This document shows positions 1 to 6,587 of a DNA stretch of 7,780 nucleotides, in pieces. The DNA lies in NCBI GenBank assembly GCA_027064265.1, contig JAMOQA010000055.1, forward strand, positions 1 to 7,780. The letters run 5' to 3'. Numbering within the stretch: position 1 is the first letter of the stretch; each line of letters opens with the position of its first letter. A program made the position numbers and the translations under genes. The stretch is from Acidobacteriota bacterium (lineage in GTDB: Bacteria; Acidobacteriota; Polarisedimenticolia; J045). The notes under the pieces are model-generated. The model was not told where the DNA came from and ran no database searches. It saw only the letters and a program-made list of their open reading frames with translations.

Positions 1-533
1 TCACCGGCACCTTCTGGGCCTTCGAGCAGCTGGAGGTCGTGCCCGACATCATCACCTTCGCGAAGAAGATGCAGATCGGCGGGGTGATGGCGGGGCCGCG
101 GGTCGAGCTGGAACCGGAGAACGTGTTCCACGTCTCGTCCCGGATCAACAGCACCTTCGGCGGGCACATCGTCGACATGTTCCGCGCCACCCGGCTCCTC
201 GAGATCATCGAGGAGGAGAAGCTGGTGGAGAACTCCGCCCGCCAGGGAGAGCGGCTCCTCGCCGGGCTGCGCGAGATCGCGTCCCGTCGTTCCGACGCGG
301 TCTGCAACGTGCGCGGGCGCGGCCTGATGTGCGCCTTCAGCCTCGCCGACGGCGAGACCCGCGACCGCCTGGTCAGGGCGTGCCACGAGGACGGGCTCCT
401 CGTGCTGCCCTGCGGGACGAACTCGGTCCGGTTCCGCCCGCCGCTCTCGATCACCGCCGAGGAGATCGACGAGGGGCTGCAGCGCCTCGACGAGATCATG
501 GGCCGGGTCGAGCTCGCCGGCGCCGGCTGCTGA
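1..533 (+). CDS. lat: L-lysine 6-transaminase, C-terminal part (5' end outside window)
   Basis: PLP-dependent class III aminotransferase. The family moves the epsilon-amino group of L-lysine to 2-oxoglutarate, giving 2-aminoadipate 6-semialdehyde (which cyclises to piperideine-6-carboxylate) and glutamate; it is cytosolic. The frame is open from base 3 and shows about 176 of the usual ~440 to 450 residues. Seen: PDIITFAKKMQIGG at the PLP-lysine site (bases 42-83; the second Lys, bases 66-68, aligns with the Schiff-base lysine of relatives such as GABA aminotransferase), then SSRINSTFGGHIVDMFRATR, RGRGLMCAFSL and SVRFRPPLSIT, which follow mycobacterial Lat almost block by block. The GTG at 39 is internal, not a start. 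Ends in TGA, followed by a GC palindrome and then an unrelated cell-wall gene, so no pathway partner is visible; any piperideine-6-carboxylate dehydrogenase would lie upstream, outside the window. GABA or ornithine aminotransferase is less likely because the NSTFGG and MCAFSL blocks are Lat-like. Confidence 0.93.
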   Translation, partial: TGTFWAFEQLEVVPDIITFAKKMQIGGVMAGPRVELEPENVFHVSSRINSTFGGHIVDMFRATRLLEIIEEEKLVENSARQGERLLAGLREIASRRSDAVCNVRGRGLMCAFSLADGETRDRLVRACHEDGLLVLPCGTNSVRFRPPLSITAEEIDEGLQRLDEIMGRVELAGAGC

Positions 534-573
534 CCAGCGAACGACGAACGACCGGGTCCGGGAGGATCCGTCC

Positions 574-597
574 GGGGCGGCCCCGCGGGGCCGCCCC
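574..597 (+). terminator. GC-rich perfect palindrome after lat, probable terminator
   Basis: GGGGCGGCCCC (574-584), a GC spacer, then its exact complement GGGGCCGCCCC (587-597) form a 24-base perfect palindrome 40 bases after the lat stop. It is followed by TATACTTTCCCC, a short broken T-rich stretch rather than a clean T-run, so an intrinsic terminator is likely but not textbook. Being a perfect palindrome it could also be a binding site for a dimeric protein. Confidence 0.6.
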
Positions 598-603
598 TAT
601 ACT
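598..603 (+). promoter_or_regulatory. possible -10 promoter element for the MltD-like gene
   Basis: TATACT matches the sigma-70 -10 consensus TATAAT at 5 of 6 positions and is one of very few A/T-rich hexamers here. It lies 37 bases before the TTG start at 640, a suitable distance. I see no convincing -35: the upstream 17-base position falls inside the GC palindrome. It could instead simply be the terminator tail. Confidence 0.25.
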
Positions 604-625
604 TTCCCCGGAGGCGATGGCGGAG

Positions 626-631
626 AGGAGG
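626..631 (+). promoter_or_regulatory. Shine-Dalgarno site fixing the TTG start at 640
   Basis: AGGAGG, a full-length anti-16S match, ends 8 bases before TTG at 640. It is the main reason for accepting the TTG. The ATG at 617 is in another frame and upstream of this site. Confidence 0.8.
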
Positions 632-639
632 GACCGGCG

Positions 640-1677
640 TTGGCGAGTCGCGGGAGCATCCTGGGGGTCCTGGTCGGGGCGATGCTGCTCGCGGCGGGTC
701 TCTTCCTGCTCTACCGGGAACCGGGCACCCGGGCGGTCGCCTGGCGGGACCTCGGGGAGGAAGTTCCCCTCCCGGTCGCGGACACGGAGGGGGACGGCTC
801 CCGGGGCGGTGGCGGCCCCGTCGACGAGGTCGAGGCGCTGCGCCGGGAGCTGCGGGAGATGCGTCGCCAGCTTCCCGGGGTGCGCTCCCGGACCCTCGCT
901 TCCCTGCCGGTACCCGAGCGGGCGACCCTCTGCGGCCAGCCGGTGCCCCTCGATCGTCCCGAGGTCCGGGAGGCGGTCGCCTACGAGCTGCTCCTCACCT
1001 GCGGCCGCCCGCTGATGCCGATGCTCTGGACCCGCCGGGCCCCGGCGATCCTCCCCGTGCTCGAGGAGAAGATCCGGGCGGCGGGACTGCCCCGGGACCT
1101 CGTCTACCTGGCGATGATCGAGTCGGACCTGCGCCCCACGGTGCGATCGCCGGCCGGGGCCGTCGGGGTCTGGCAGCTGATGCGCGGGACGGCGCGCCGG
1201 TACGGCCTGCGGGTCGACCGCTACCTGGACGAGCGGATGGACCTCGAGAAGTCCACCGACGCGGCCCTCGCCTACCTGCGGGATCTCCACGACGAGTTCG
1301 GTGACTGGTTCCTCGCCCTCGCCGCCTACAACGCCGGGGAGAACAAGGTGCGGGGCGCCCTCGAGGACCAGGGGCCCCACGACGTCTTCTCCCTCTACCT
1401 GCCCTGGGAGACCCGCCGCTACGTGCCGCGCATCCTGGCGGCGAAGCTCGTGATCGAGCACCCGGAGGAGTACGGGATCATCCCGATGAAGCCCCTGCAC
1501 GTCCCCCGCTACCGGGTCGTCGAGATCCGGGTGCGCGGCAAGCGGGCCGACCTCCGGAAGCTCGCCCGGGAGCACGGGCTCGACTACGCCGCCCTCCGGC
1601 TCGCCAACCCCCAGCTCCGGGGCCACTGGCTCCCCCGGGGCACCCACCGGCTGCGGGTGCCGGCCGGCGGGCGCTGA
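640..1677 (+). CDS. membrane-anchored MltD-like lytic transglycosylase with C-terminal LysM-like repeat
   Basis: Family 1 lytic transglycosylase, which cleaves the MurNAc-GlcNAc bond of peptidoglycan non-hydrolytically, leaving 1,6-anhydro-MurNAc; acts in the periplasm. 345 aa from a TTG start backed by AGGAGG. In order: residues 6-24 a hydrophobic anchor with no lipobox Cys, so a single-pass inner-membrane protein rather than a lipoprotein; 61-80 a short charged helix (VDEVEALRRELREMRRQ), possibly coiled coil; 98-160 the MltD-type lead-in (PLDRPEVREAVAYEL, PVLEEKIRAAGLPRDLVYLAMI); Glu161 in ESDL as the catalytic acid; SPAGAVGVWQLM at 170-181; DLEKSTDAALAYLRDL at 201-216; ALAAYNAGENKV at 226-237; residues 290-341 a single LysM-like repeat (LRKLAREHGLDYAALRLANP) for glycan binding. 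Cys98 and Cys121 flank the lead-in and could form a disulfide. E. coli MltD is longer, a lipoprotein with two LysM repeats. Converges on the mltF-type gene 27 bases away. Confidence 0.92.
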   Translation: MASRGSILGVLVGAMLLAAGLFLLYREPGTRAVAWRDLGEEVPLPVADTEGDGSRGGGGPVDEVEALRRELREMRRQLPGVRSRTLASLPVPERATLCGQPVPLDRPEVREAVAYELLLTCGRPLMPMLWTRRAPAILPVLEEKIRAAGLPRDLVYLAMIESDLRPTVRSPAGAVGVWQLMRGTARRYGLRVDRYLDERMDLEKSTDAALAYLRDLHDEFGDWFLALAAYNAGENKVRGALEDQGPHDVFSLYLPWETRRYVPRILAAKLVIEHPEEYGIIPMKPLHVPRYRVVEIRVRGKRADLRKLAREHGLDYAALRLANPQLRGHWLPRGTHRLRVPAGGR

Positions 1678-1678
1678 A

Positions 1679-1702
1679 GCGGGCCCCCCGGGAAAGGGCC
1701 GC
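1679..1702. terminator. weak hairpin in the gap between convergent genes
   Basis: The 27 bases between the two facing stop codons hold GCGGGCC (1679-1685) and GGCCGC (1697-1702), which pair with one bulged G around a loop containing GGGAAA. There is no T-run on either strand. It could serve as a bidirectional terminator, but in DNA this GC-rich such pairing also arises by chance. Confidence 0.25.
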
Positions 1703-1704
1703 GA

Positions 1705-3171
1705 TCAACCCTCGGTGGAGGCTCGGGTCGCCGCCTGGTCGGCGGGCGGCACCGGGACCGCGCCGCCCCGGAACCGCCGGTAGAGCGCGAGGACGTGCTG
1801 CACGTAGCGGAGGGTGACCCGGCCGCGGGCCCGGCCGTGGGGCAGGGTGGCGGCGATCGCCGGGTCCTCGAGGAGCGGCAGCACCTCGGCGACGCCGCCC
1901 TCCCAGCGGTTCGGGTCGAGGCCCCGGCGCCGGGCGAGTTCCCGGGCGTCCTCGACGTGGGCGAGGCCCATGTTGTACGCCGCCAGGGCGAAGGGGATCC
2001 GCTCGGACGGGGGAACGTCCCGGAACAGGTTCGTGAGCCAGCGCAGGTGCCGGGCCCCCGCGAGGACGTTCTGGGCCGGGTCGAACGGGTCCTCGGCGCC
2101 GAACGCCCGCGCGGTCGCCGGCATCAGCTGGAGCAGCCCGACCGCGCCCCGGGAGCTGACCTCGAACGGGTCGTACCCGCTCTCGGCGAAGGCGAGGGCG
2201 GCGAGGAGCCGCCAGTCGAACCCGCTGCCGGCCGCCGCCTCGCGGAAGATCCCGTCCCAGGGGGAAAGGCGGGGTCCCCGGGCCCGGAACACCGGGCGCC
2301 GCCGCCGGCGCAGCCGGGCCGGATCGTCCAGGTAGCGGGCCTCGAGGCGAGCGACCAGGCCGCTGCCCCGGGCGTCCGCGAGGATCCCGTCGAGGACCTC
2401 GGCGAGCCGCGGGGCGTTCGGCCGGACCGCCCAGCGCCAGGGAAGGGGTTCCCCGAGGGGAGCGCTGACCCCGAGGGGCGGCAGCACCGCCGCCTCGAGG
2501 CGGGCGCGGCGCTCGTCGAGGACGACCAGGGAGACCCGGCCGAGGGCCGCCGCCCGGGCCAGGTCGTCGATCGACGTGTCAGGGGGCAGCCGGCGGATCG
2601 CGAGGCGCCCGCCCAGTTCTTCCCGCCACCGCTCGGCGACCGCCTCGAGGGCCGTGTGGCGCACCACCGCCACCTCGCGGCCGGCGAGGGTCTCGAGGGA
2701 GACGATCCGGGCCGCGTCCCGGCCGAGGACCACCGGCGGGGAGAGTTCCACGGGGCGGAGCCAGGCGACCTCGGTGGCCACCGGGCGCGGTCCCGGGGCG
2801 GCGATCGCCACCAGGTCGACCCGTCCGGCGTCCAGGTCCCGGAGCGCCCGGGCCGGGTTGGCGGGAACGACCACCTCGAGGCCGACGCCGAGGCGACGGG
2901 CCGCGACGCGGACCAGCTCGAGGGAGAACCCCTCGTCGCGGCCGCGGCGGCGGGCGTAGTCGACGGAGTCGGGCCAGAGGGCGACCCGCAGGACGCCGTC
3001 CCGGCGGATCTCGGGAAGGTCCCGGGAGACGAGGGGGCGGACGACCGGGACGGGCTCCGGGGCGGGAGTCCAGGTGAGACCGAACCCCAGCAGGCCGAAC
3101 CCGAGTCCCGCCGCCAGCGCCGCGAGGAGCGCCAGGCGGCCGAGCCTGCGAATCCGTTCCGGGCTGGTCAT
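1705..3171 (-). CDS. mltF: membrane-bound lytic murein transglycosylase F (solute-binding-like domain + SLT)
   Basis: Two-domain periplasmic lytic transglycosylase of the MltF type. Counting from the ATG at 3171 (488 aa; E. coli MltF is 518): residues 1-34 a short basic segment and one hydrophobic stretch (LALLAALAAGLGFGLLGFGL) with no lipobox Cys, an uncleaved anchor or signal peptide; about 55-290 a family 3 solute-binding-like domain (GVLRVALWPDSVDY, then GFSLELVRVAARRLGVGLEVV, LDAGRVDLVAIAAPG, LAGREVAVVRHT), the regulatory domain of MltF; about 305-470 the SLT domain, with Glu330 of AFAESGYDP as catalytic acid, SRGAVGLLQLMPATA at 340-354, DPAQNVLAGARHLRWL at 364-379 and FALAAYNMGLAHV at 394-406. 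The start is uncertain: in-frame alternatives are TTG 3219 (an AGGAAGGG lies 12 bases upstream, far) and ATG 3192 (poor site). ATG 3171 has GGA six bases upstream and gives the most usual N-terminus. Downstream of the polysaccharide operon on the same strand but separated by a hairpin. Confidence 0.92.
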   Translation of the reverse strand: MTSPERIRRLGRLALLAALAAGLGFGLLGFGLTWTPAPEPVPVVRPLVSRDLPEIRRDGVLRVALWPDSVDYARRRGRDEGFSLELVRVAARRLGVGLEVVVPANPARALRDLDAGRVDLVAIAAPGPRPVATEVAWLRPVELSPPVVLGRDAARIVSLETLAGREVAVVRHTALEAVAERWREELGGRLAIRRLPPDTSIDDLARAAALGRVSLVVLDERRARLEAAVLPPLGVSAPLGEPLPWRWAVRPNAPRLAEVLDGILADARGSGLVARLEARYLDDPARLRRRRRPVFRARGPRLSPWDGIFREAAAGSGFDWRLLAALAFAESGYDPFEVSSRGAVGLLQLMPATARAFGAEDPFDPAQNVLAGARHLRWLTNLFRDVPPSERIPFALAAYNMGLAHVEDARELARRRGLDPNRWEGGVAEVLPLLEDPAIAATLPHGRARGRVTLRYVQHVLALYRRFRGGAVPVPPADQAATRASTEG

Positions 3172-3246
3172 CGTTCGTCCGATCGCGTTCATCGTCCCCG
3201 TTCCGGTCCCTCGGATCAAGGGGGGACCCGGCCCTTCCTGCGGTGA

Positions 3247-3269
3247 ACCCCCGGCGTTCCGCCGGGGGT
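3247..3269. terminator. hairpin terminator between the polysaccharide operon and mltF
   Basis: ACCCCCGGC (3247-3255), loop GTTCC, GCCGGGGGT (3261-3269): a perfect 9-bp stem with a 5-base loop, starting 22 bases past the stop of the transferase gene. The T-richer tail (CTTTCCTCT) is on the + strand; on the - strand, the direction of both flanking genes, the tail is only TCACCGC. It probably ends the polysaccharide operon mRNA and may also block + strand antisense transcription coming from under mltF. Confidence 0.65.
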
Positions 3270-3291
3270 CTTTCCTCTCGGGCCGAATCTT

Positions 3292-5043
3292 TTATGGCAC
3301 AGAAGGAGGCTGATGGCAAGTTGTTCGGCAAACCGGGCCGTAAGCCGAATCGATGTCCGGGGCAAGGTGGGCCAGGGCGTCGGCCGGGGAGGCGACGCGC
3401 CGCACCTGTCCCCCGAGGAGCGCGGGGTTCGCCGGCGGGAGCCGGTCCCGGGAGAGGAGGCCCGCCAGTTCGCCGGGATCGGCGGCGGACGGAACGGCGT
3501 TCCCGGCCATGTCCGGGCAGGGACAGGGCGCCGCGCCTCCCCGCCAGGCCAGGACGTCCCGCCCGGCCACGATCGCCTCGACGGTCACCGTGTCCCCCTC
3601 CGAGATCCAGGCGTCCGCGGCGGCGAGGGCCAGGGCGATGTCGGTGGCCGGCGGAAGGAGACGGGCGGAGATGCCCCGGAGCACGCGGTCCGCCTCCGCC
3701 AGACGGGCGAGTCCGTCGACCCGGGGAAGGCGCGGGTGGGGCTTGACCGCGAGGACCCAGCCGTCGGCGTCCCGGATCCCCCGGGCGATGCCGGCGAGGG
3801 CGGCCAGGGGCGAGTCCTCCTCGGCGTGGACGTCGTGGGGGGAGCTGTTGGCGAGACCGGCGAGGAGGACGCGCCGGCCCGGCGGGAGACCGAGCCTCCG
3901 GCGGGCCTCCCGCGGGTCGATCGAGAAGACACGGTGTTTCCTGGGCTCGAGCAGCGGGTCTCCGACCTCGAAGACCCGGTCCCGGGGGAAGCCCCGGGCG
4001 ACGAACCAGCGGGTCCCTTCCGGCCCCCAGGAGAACGCCGCGGTCGGCGGAAGGATCGCCCCGATCCCGGCCCAGCCCAGCACCCCGTCCTGGACCGCGA
4101 CGAAGGGAACGTCGAGGGACCGGGCGGCGAAGGCGAGGGCCCGGAGGTCCCCCTGCCAGGGGAGCCCGGCGACGATCGCCGGCGGGCGCAGCTCCCGGAG
4201 CAGCTCGCGCCAGGCGAGCGCTTCCCCGAGGCGGCGCGCCGCGAGCGAAAACGCGTCCCGCAGGACCGCGCCCAGGACCCGGCGGGGGTCGAACCCCGGG
4301 CCGCCCGGCATCTCCGGGGGGGCGGGGGGGATGGTCGCGAGCAGGCGGTCCCAGGCCTCGCCGTCGAGCGCGACCGGGGAGGGCGGGACCGGCAGGTACC
4401 GGTTCTCGTCCCGGGGGACGAGCCGGGCGAGGGGGACGCCCGCCTCCTCGAGTTCCCGGCCGAGGGCCCGGGTCCGGGATGCCTCGAGGAGAAGGACCCG
4501 GCCGGGGGCCGGCGGGGAAGGACGCGCGGGCGAGGAAACGGGGGCCCGGCCGATGGTGCCGAGCAGCCCGCCGAGACGCGGCAGGGCCGGGAGGAGCAGG
4601 TGCCAGCGGGGCTCCCGGCGGCCGGTGACCCGTTCGGGCGGGATCGCGGCCCCCGCGAGGGCAGGGCCGAGTGCCGGCCAGGGGGATCCGACGACCCACT
4701 CCGGTCGCCTCGTCCCCTCGCGGAGGCGGGCGAGGAGCAGCCCGAGGCGAAGCCCCTCGAGGAGGGCGGGGACCCGCTCGCCCGCCACCAGGTCCACCGG
4801 GGAGATCCCGTCCCGCTCGAGGCGGCGGGCGGCGTCGGTCGCGGCCAGGGCGGCCAGCCACCGGGGCACGGCATCGCGGATCCGGGCCCGTTCCGCCACC
4901 GGGAGCAGGTCGTACCGGTCGAGGACCCGCGCGACGGTGGGGAGGGGGAGGGGCATCTCCCCCGGCCGGAGCAGGACGTCTCCCGGGCGCGCGTCGAGGA
5001 GGAGCGCCTCGGGCCTGCGCCGGGGGACGAGGAGCCGGGTCAT
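3292..5043 (-). CDS. GT-B-fold polysaccharide glycosyl/glycerophosphotransferase-like protein
   Basis: 583 aa, no signal peptide or membrane segment, so cytosolic or loosely membrane-associated. The C-terminal half looks like the nucleotide-binding domain of the capsule/CDP-glycerol transferase and polysialyltransferase-like group: VAVQDGVLGW at 315-324 (relatives often carry QHG), FSWGPEGTRWFVARGFPRDRVFEVGDPLLEP at 337-367 (the 'G.P..D' block), a GLPPGRRVLLAGL strand at 385-396, KPHP at 434-437 and the donor-binding EGDTVTVEAIVAGRDVLAW at 482-500. The N-terminal ~280 residues are a divergent, Leu/Arg-rich half I cannot place. By inference it transfers a sugar or polyol phosphate in surface-glycan assembly; donor and acceptor unknown. 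The start is ATG 5043, whose ATGA overlaps the stop of the flippase gene, with GGGAG five bases upstream. The same frame stays open far upstream under the flippase gene, but that part is noncoding. The last ~20 codons are unusually A/T-rich. Last gene of the operon. Confidence 0.72.
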   Translation of the reverse strand: MTRLLVPRRRPEALLLDARPGDVLLRPGEMPLPLPTVARVLDRYDLLPVAERARIRDAVPRWLAALAATDAARRLERDGISPVDLVAGERVPALLEGLRLGLLLARLREGTRRPEWVVGSPWPALGPALAGAAIPPERVTGRREPRWHLLLPALPRLGGLLGTIGRAPVSSPARPSPPAPGRVLLLEASRTRALGRELEEAGVPLARLVPRDENRYLPVPPSPVALDGEAWDRLLATIPPAPPEMPGGPGFDPRRVLGAVLRDAFSLAARRLGEALAWRELLRELRPPAIVAGLPWQGDLRALAFAARSLDVPFVAVQDGVLGWAGIGAILPPTAAFSWGPEGTRWFVARGFPRDRVFEVGDPLLEPRKHRVFSIDPREARRRLGLPPGRRVLLAGLANSSPHDVHAEEDSPLAALAGIARGIRDADGWVLAVKPHPRLPRVDGLARLAEADRVLRGISARLLPPATDIALALAAADAWISEGDTVTVEAIVAGRDVLAWRGGAAPCPCPDMAGNAVPSAADPGELAGLLSRDRLPPANPALLGGQVRRVASPADALAHLAPDIDSAYGPVCRTTCHQPPSVP

Positions 5044-6587
5044 CGACGCTCCCCCCCGTGCCCCGGCAGGAGGGCGCGGAGACGCTCCCGGTCGCGGGGT
5101 TCGAGGGCGGCTCCCAGGAGGACCGCCAGGACCAGGAACCCGGCGACGCCGCCCTGGAGGACCAGGCCGGGGAAACTCGCGGGAGGAGGGACGACCCGGC
5201 GCAGCGCGGCCAGGACCAGGGTCACGGCGCCGGCCGCCGGGTAGACGGGAAGGATCACCTCCCGGAGGAACCTCCCCGCCCGGATGCCGAGGCGCGGGAA
5301 CAGGAAGATCGCCTGGAGCGGGAGGGCGAGCCCGTAGGCGACCAGGGTCGCGCCGAGCACGCCGGCCACCCCGTGGCGCGGCGCCAGCAGGACCGACAGC
5401 CCCAGGTTGACCACCGCGGTCCCGGCGGCGATCGCCGCGAGGGGGCGGACGTTCGCCGTGCCCACGGCGACCTGCCCGGCGAACGTCGTCAGCGCGGCCA
5501 CTCCCCAGTAGCCGGCGAAGGCGGCGGCCAGCGGGCCCCAGCGGGCCCACTCCGGGCCGAGCCACAGCCGCAGGAAGTCCCCGGCGAACAGGACCGCCGG
5601 GACCACCACCGGGAGCAGCACGACCAGGTCGTACCGGGTGCCCCGGTAGAGCACCTGTTCCACCGCCGCCTCGTTGCCGCGCCCGGACTCGCGGGCGACC
5701 AGGGGCGCGAGGGCGGAGGCCAGGGTCCCCTGGAACTCCCGGACCAGGTTGTGGAGGCGGACCGTCACCTGGCAGGCCGCGACGGCCGACGCCGACGCGA
5801 GGACCGCGAGGACCAGGGTGTCGACCCGGTGGTGGACGATCCCCGCCACCTCGAGGATCGCCATGTCCGCGCCGATGCGGAACACCGGCCGCAGGGTGCG
5901 GAGGGTCTCCCGGGGAGGAACCGGTGGCGCGGGCAGGAGCCGGCGCGCCCGGGAACGGAGGAACAGGCCCTCGGCGAGCCGGGCGATCCCGTGCACGCCG
6001 AGGACCGCCGGGAGCGGCAGTCCCCGCCACGCGACGAGGGCGACCCCGGCGGAGAGGGCGAAGGCGATGCCGGAACGGACGACCGCCAGGTACGGGTACT
6101 CCTGCAGGCCCGCGAGGGCGTCCCCCCAGGCGGCGAAGGCCCAGCGGGCGGCGAGCACGACGCCGGCCAGGGCGAGGACGGCGGTTCCCTCCCGGAACGT
6201 CTCCGGCGGGAACCGGAAGATTCGCATGCCCCCGAGGGACGCGAAGGCGGCGAGCCCGCCGCCGAGGAGCAGGCCACCGACCAGGTAGAGGCGGCCCGCC
6301 GCCCGGACCAGGCGGCCGGCCTCCACGGGGTCTCCCCGGCCGATGGCGGCGGCGACCTCCCGGGTGAGCGCCCCGGGAAGGCCGGGGGCCGCCAGGGAAG
6401 CGAGGCCCGCGAGGTGCAGCCCGAGGACGACCAGGGCGAACCGGTCCTCCCCGTAGCCGTGGACCAGGGCGGCGGTGGCCACCAGCGAGGCCACGACCGA
6501 CGCCCCCCGGAGCGCCAGGTTCGCGCCGGTGTTGCGCAGGAAGAGACGGGTCAGCGCCCCGGGGGCGGGAGGCGACGGGGCGGTCAC
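5040..6587 (-). CDS. polysaccharide flippase, Wzx/MATE (MVF) superfamily
   Basis: 515 aa hydrophobic protein with about 12 to 13 predicted membrane segments, roughly at 24-42, 49-68, 99-118, 134-152, 165-186, 238-264, 320-338, 350-372, 382-401, 405-428, 445-463 and 473-495. The opening FLRNTGANLALRGASVVASLVATAALVHGYGEDRFALVVLGLHLAGL and the central IGADMAILEVAGIVHHRVDTLVLAVLASASAVAACQVTVRLHNLVREF (a short basic/charged loop, then helix pairs) are typical of Wzx O-antigen/teichoic-acid translocases, which flip undecaprenyl-PP-linked repeat units to the periplasmic face. The start is GTG 6587: it overlaps the WbqC stop as GTGA, and GGGAGG lies six bases upstream. The open frame continues further 5' but upstream residues are Arg/Pro/Gly-rich and antisense-like. 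It ends in TGA overlapping the next ATG. Substrate unknown; the neighbours suggest a formyl-sugar-containing glycan. Other MVF members such as MurJ are less likely given the neighbours. Confidence 0.85.
   Translation of the reverse strand: MTAPSPPAPGALTRLFLRNTGANLALRGASVVASLVATAALVHGYGEDRFALVVLGLHLAGLASLAAPGLPGALTREVAAAIGRGDPVEAGRLVRAAGRLYLVGGLLLGGGLAAFASLGGMRIFRFPPETFREGTAVLALAGVVLAARWAFAAWGDALAGLQEYPYLAVVRSGIAFALSAGVALVAWRGLPLPAVLGVHGIARLAEGLFLRSRARRLLPAPPVPPRETLRTLRPVFRIGADMAILEVAGIVHHRVDTLVLAVLASASAVAACQVTVRLHNLVREFQGTLASALAPLVARESGRGNEAAVEQVLYRGTRYDLVVLLPVVVPAVLFAGDFLRLWLGPEWARWGPLAAAFAGYWGVAALTTFAGQVAVGTANVRPLAAIAAGTAVVNLGLSVLLAPRHGVAGVLGATLVAYGLALPLQAIFLFPRLGIRAGRFLREVILPVYPAAGAVTLVLAALRRVVPPPASFPGLVLQGGVAGFLVLAVLLGAALEPRDRERLRALLPGHGGERR

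Noticed and set aside
496..1647. 383-codon - strand frame opposite the MltD-like gene
   Set aside because: Asp/Glu/Gly/Arg/Pro-rich without motifs, overlapping a gene with clear SLT catalytic motifs and a strong ribosome site.
2579..4861. 760-codon - strand frame overlapping both mltF and the transferase
   Set aside because: Pro/Gly/Arg/Ala-rich throughout and in a different frame from both recognised genes; a GC-driven stop-free frame.
3313..5244. 643-codon + strand open frame with a good ribosome site, antisense to the transferase
   Set aside because: The product is low-complexity Gly/Arg/Pro/Glu-rich with no recognisable fold or motif, while the opposite strand encodes a protein with family motifs and coupled start/stop signals. 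Long antisense frames are expected at this GC content. Only its initiation signal is kept as a low-interest finding.
5044..6030. Upstream extension of the transferase frame to give a 912-residue protein
   Set aside because: The extension is Arg/Pro/Gly low-complexity antisense-phase sequence lying inside the flippase gene; the ATGA overlap at 5040-5043 marks the true start.
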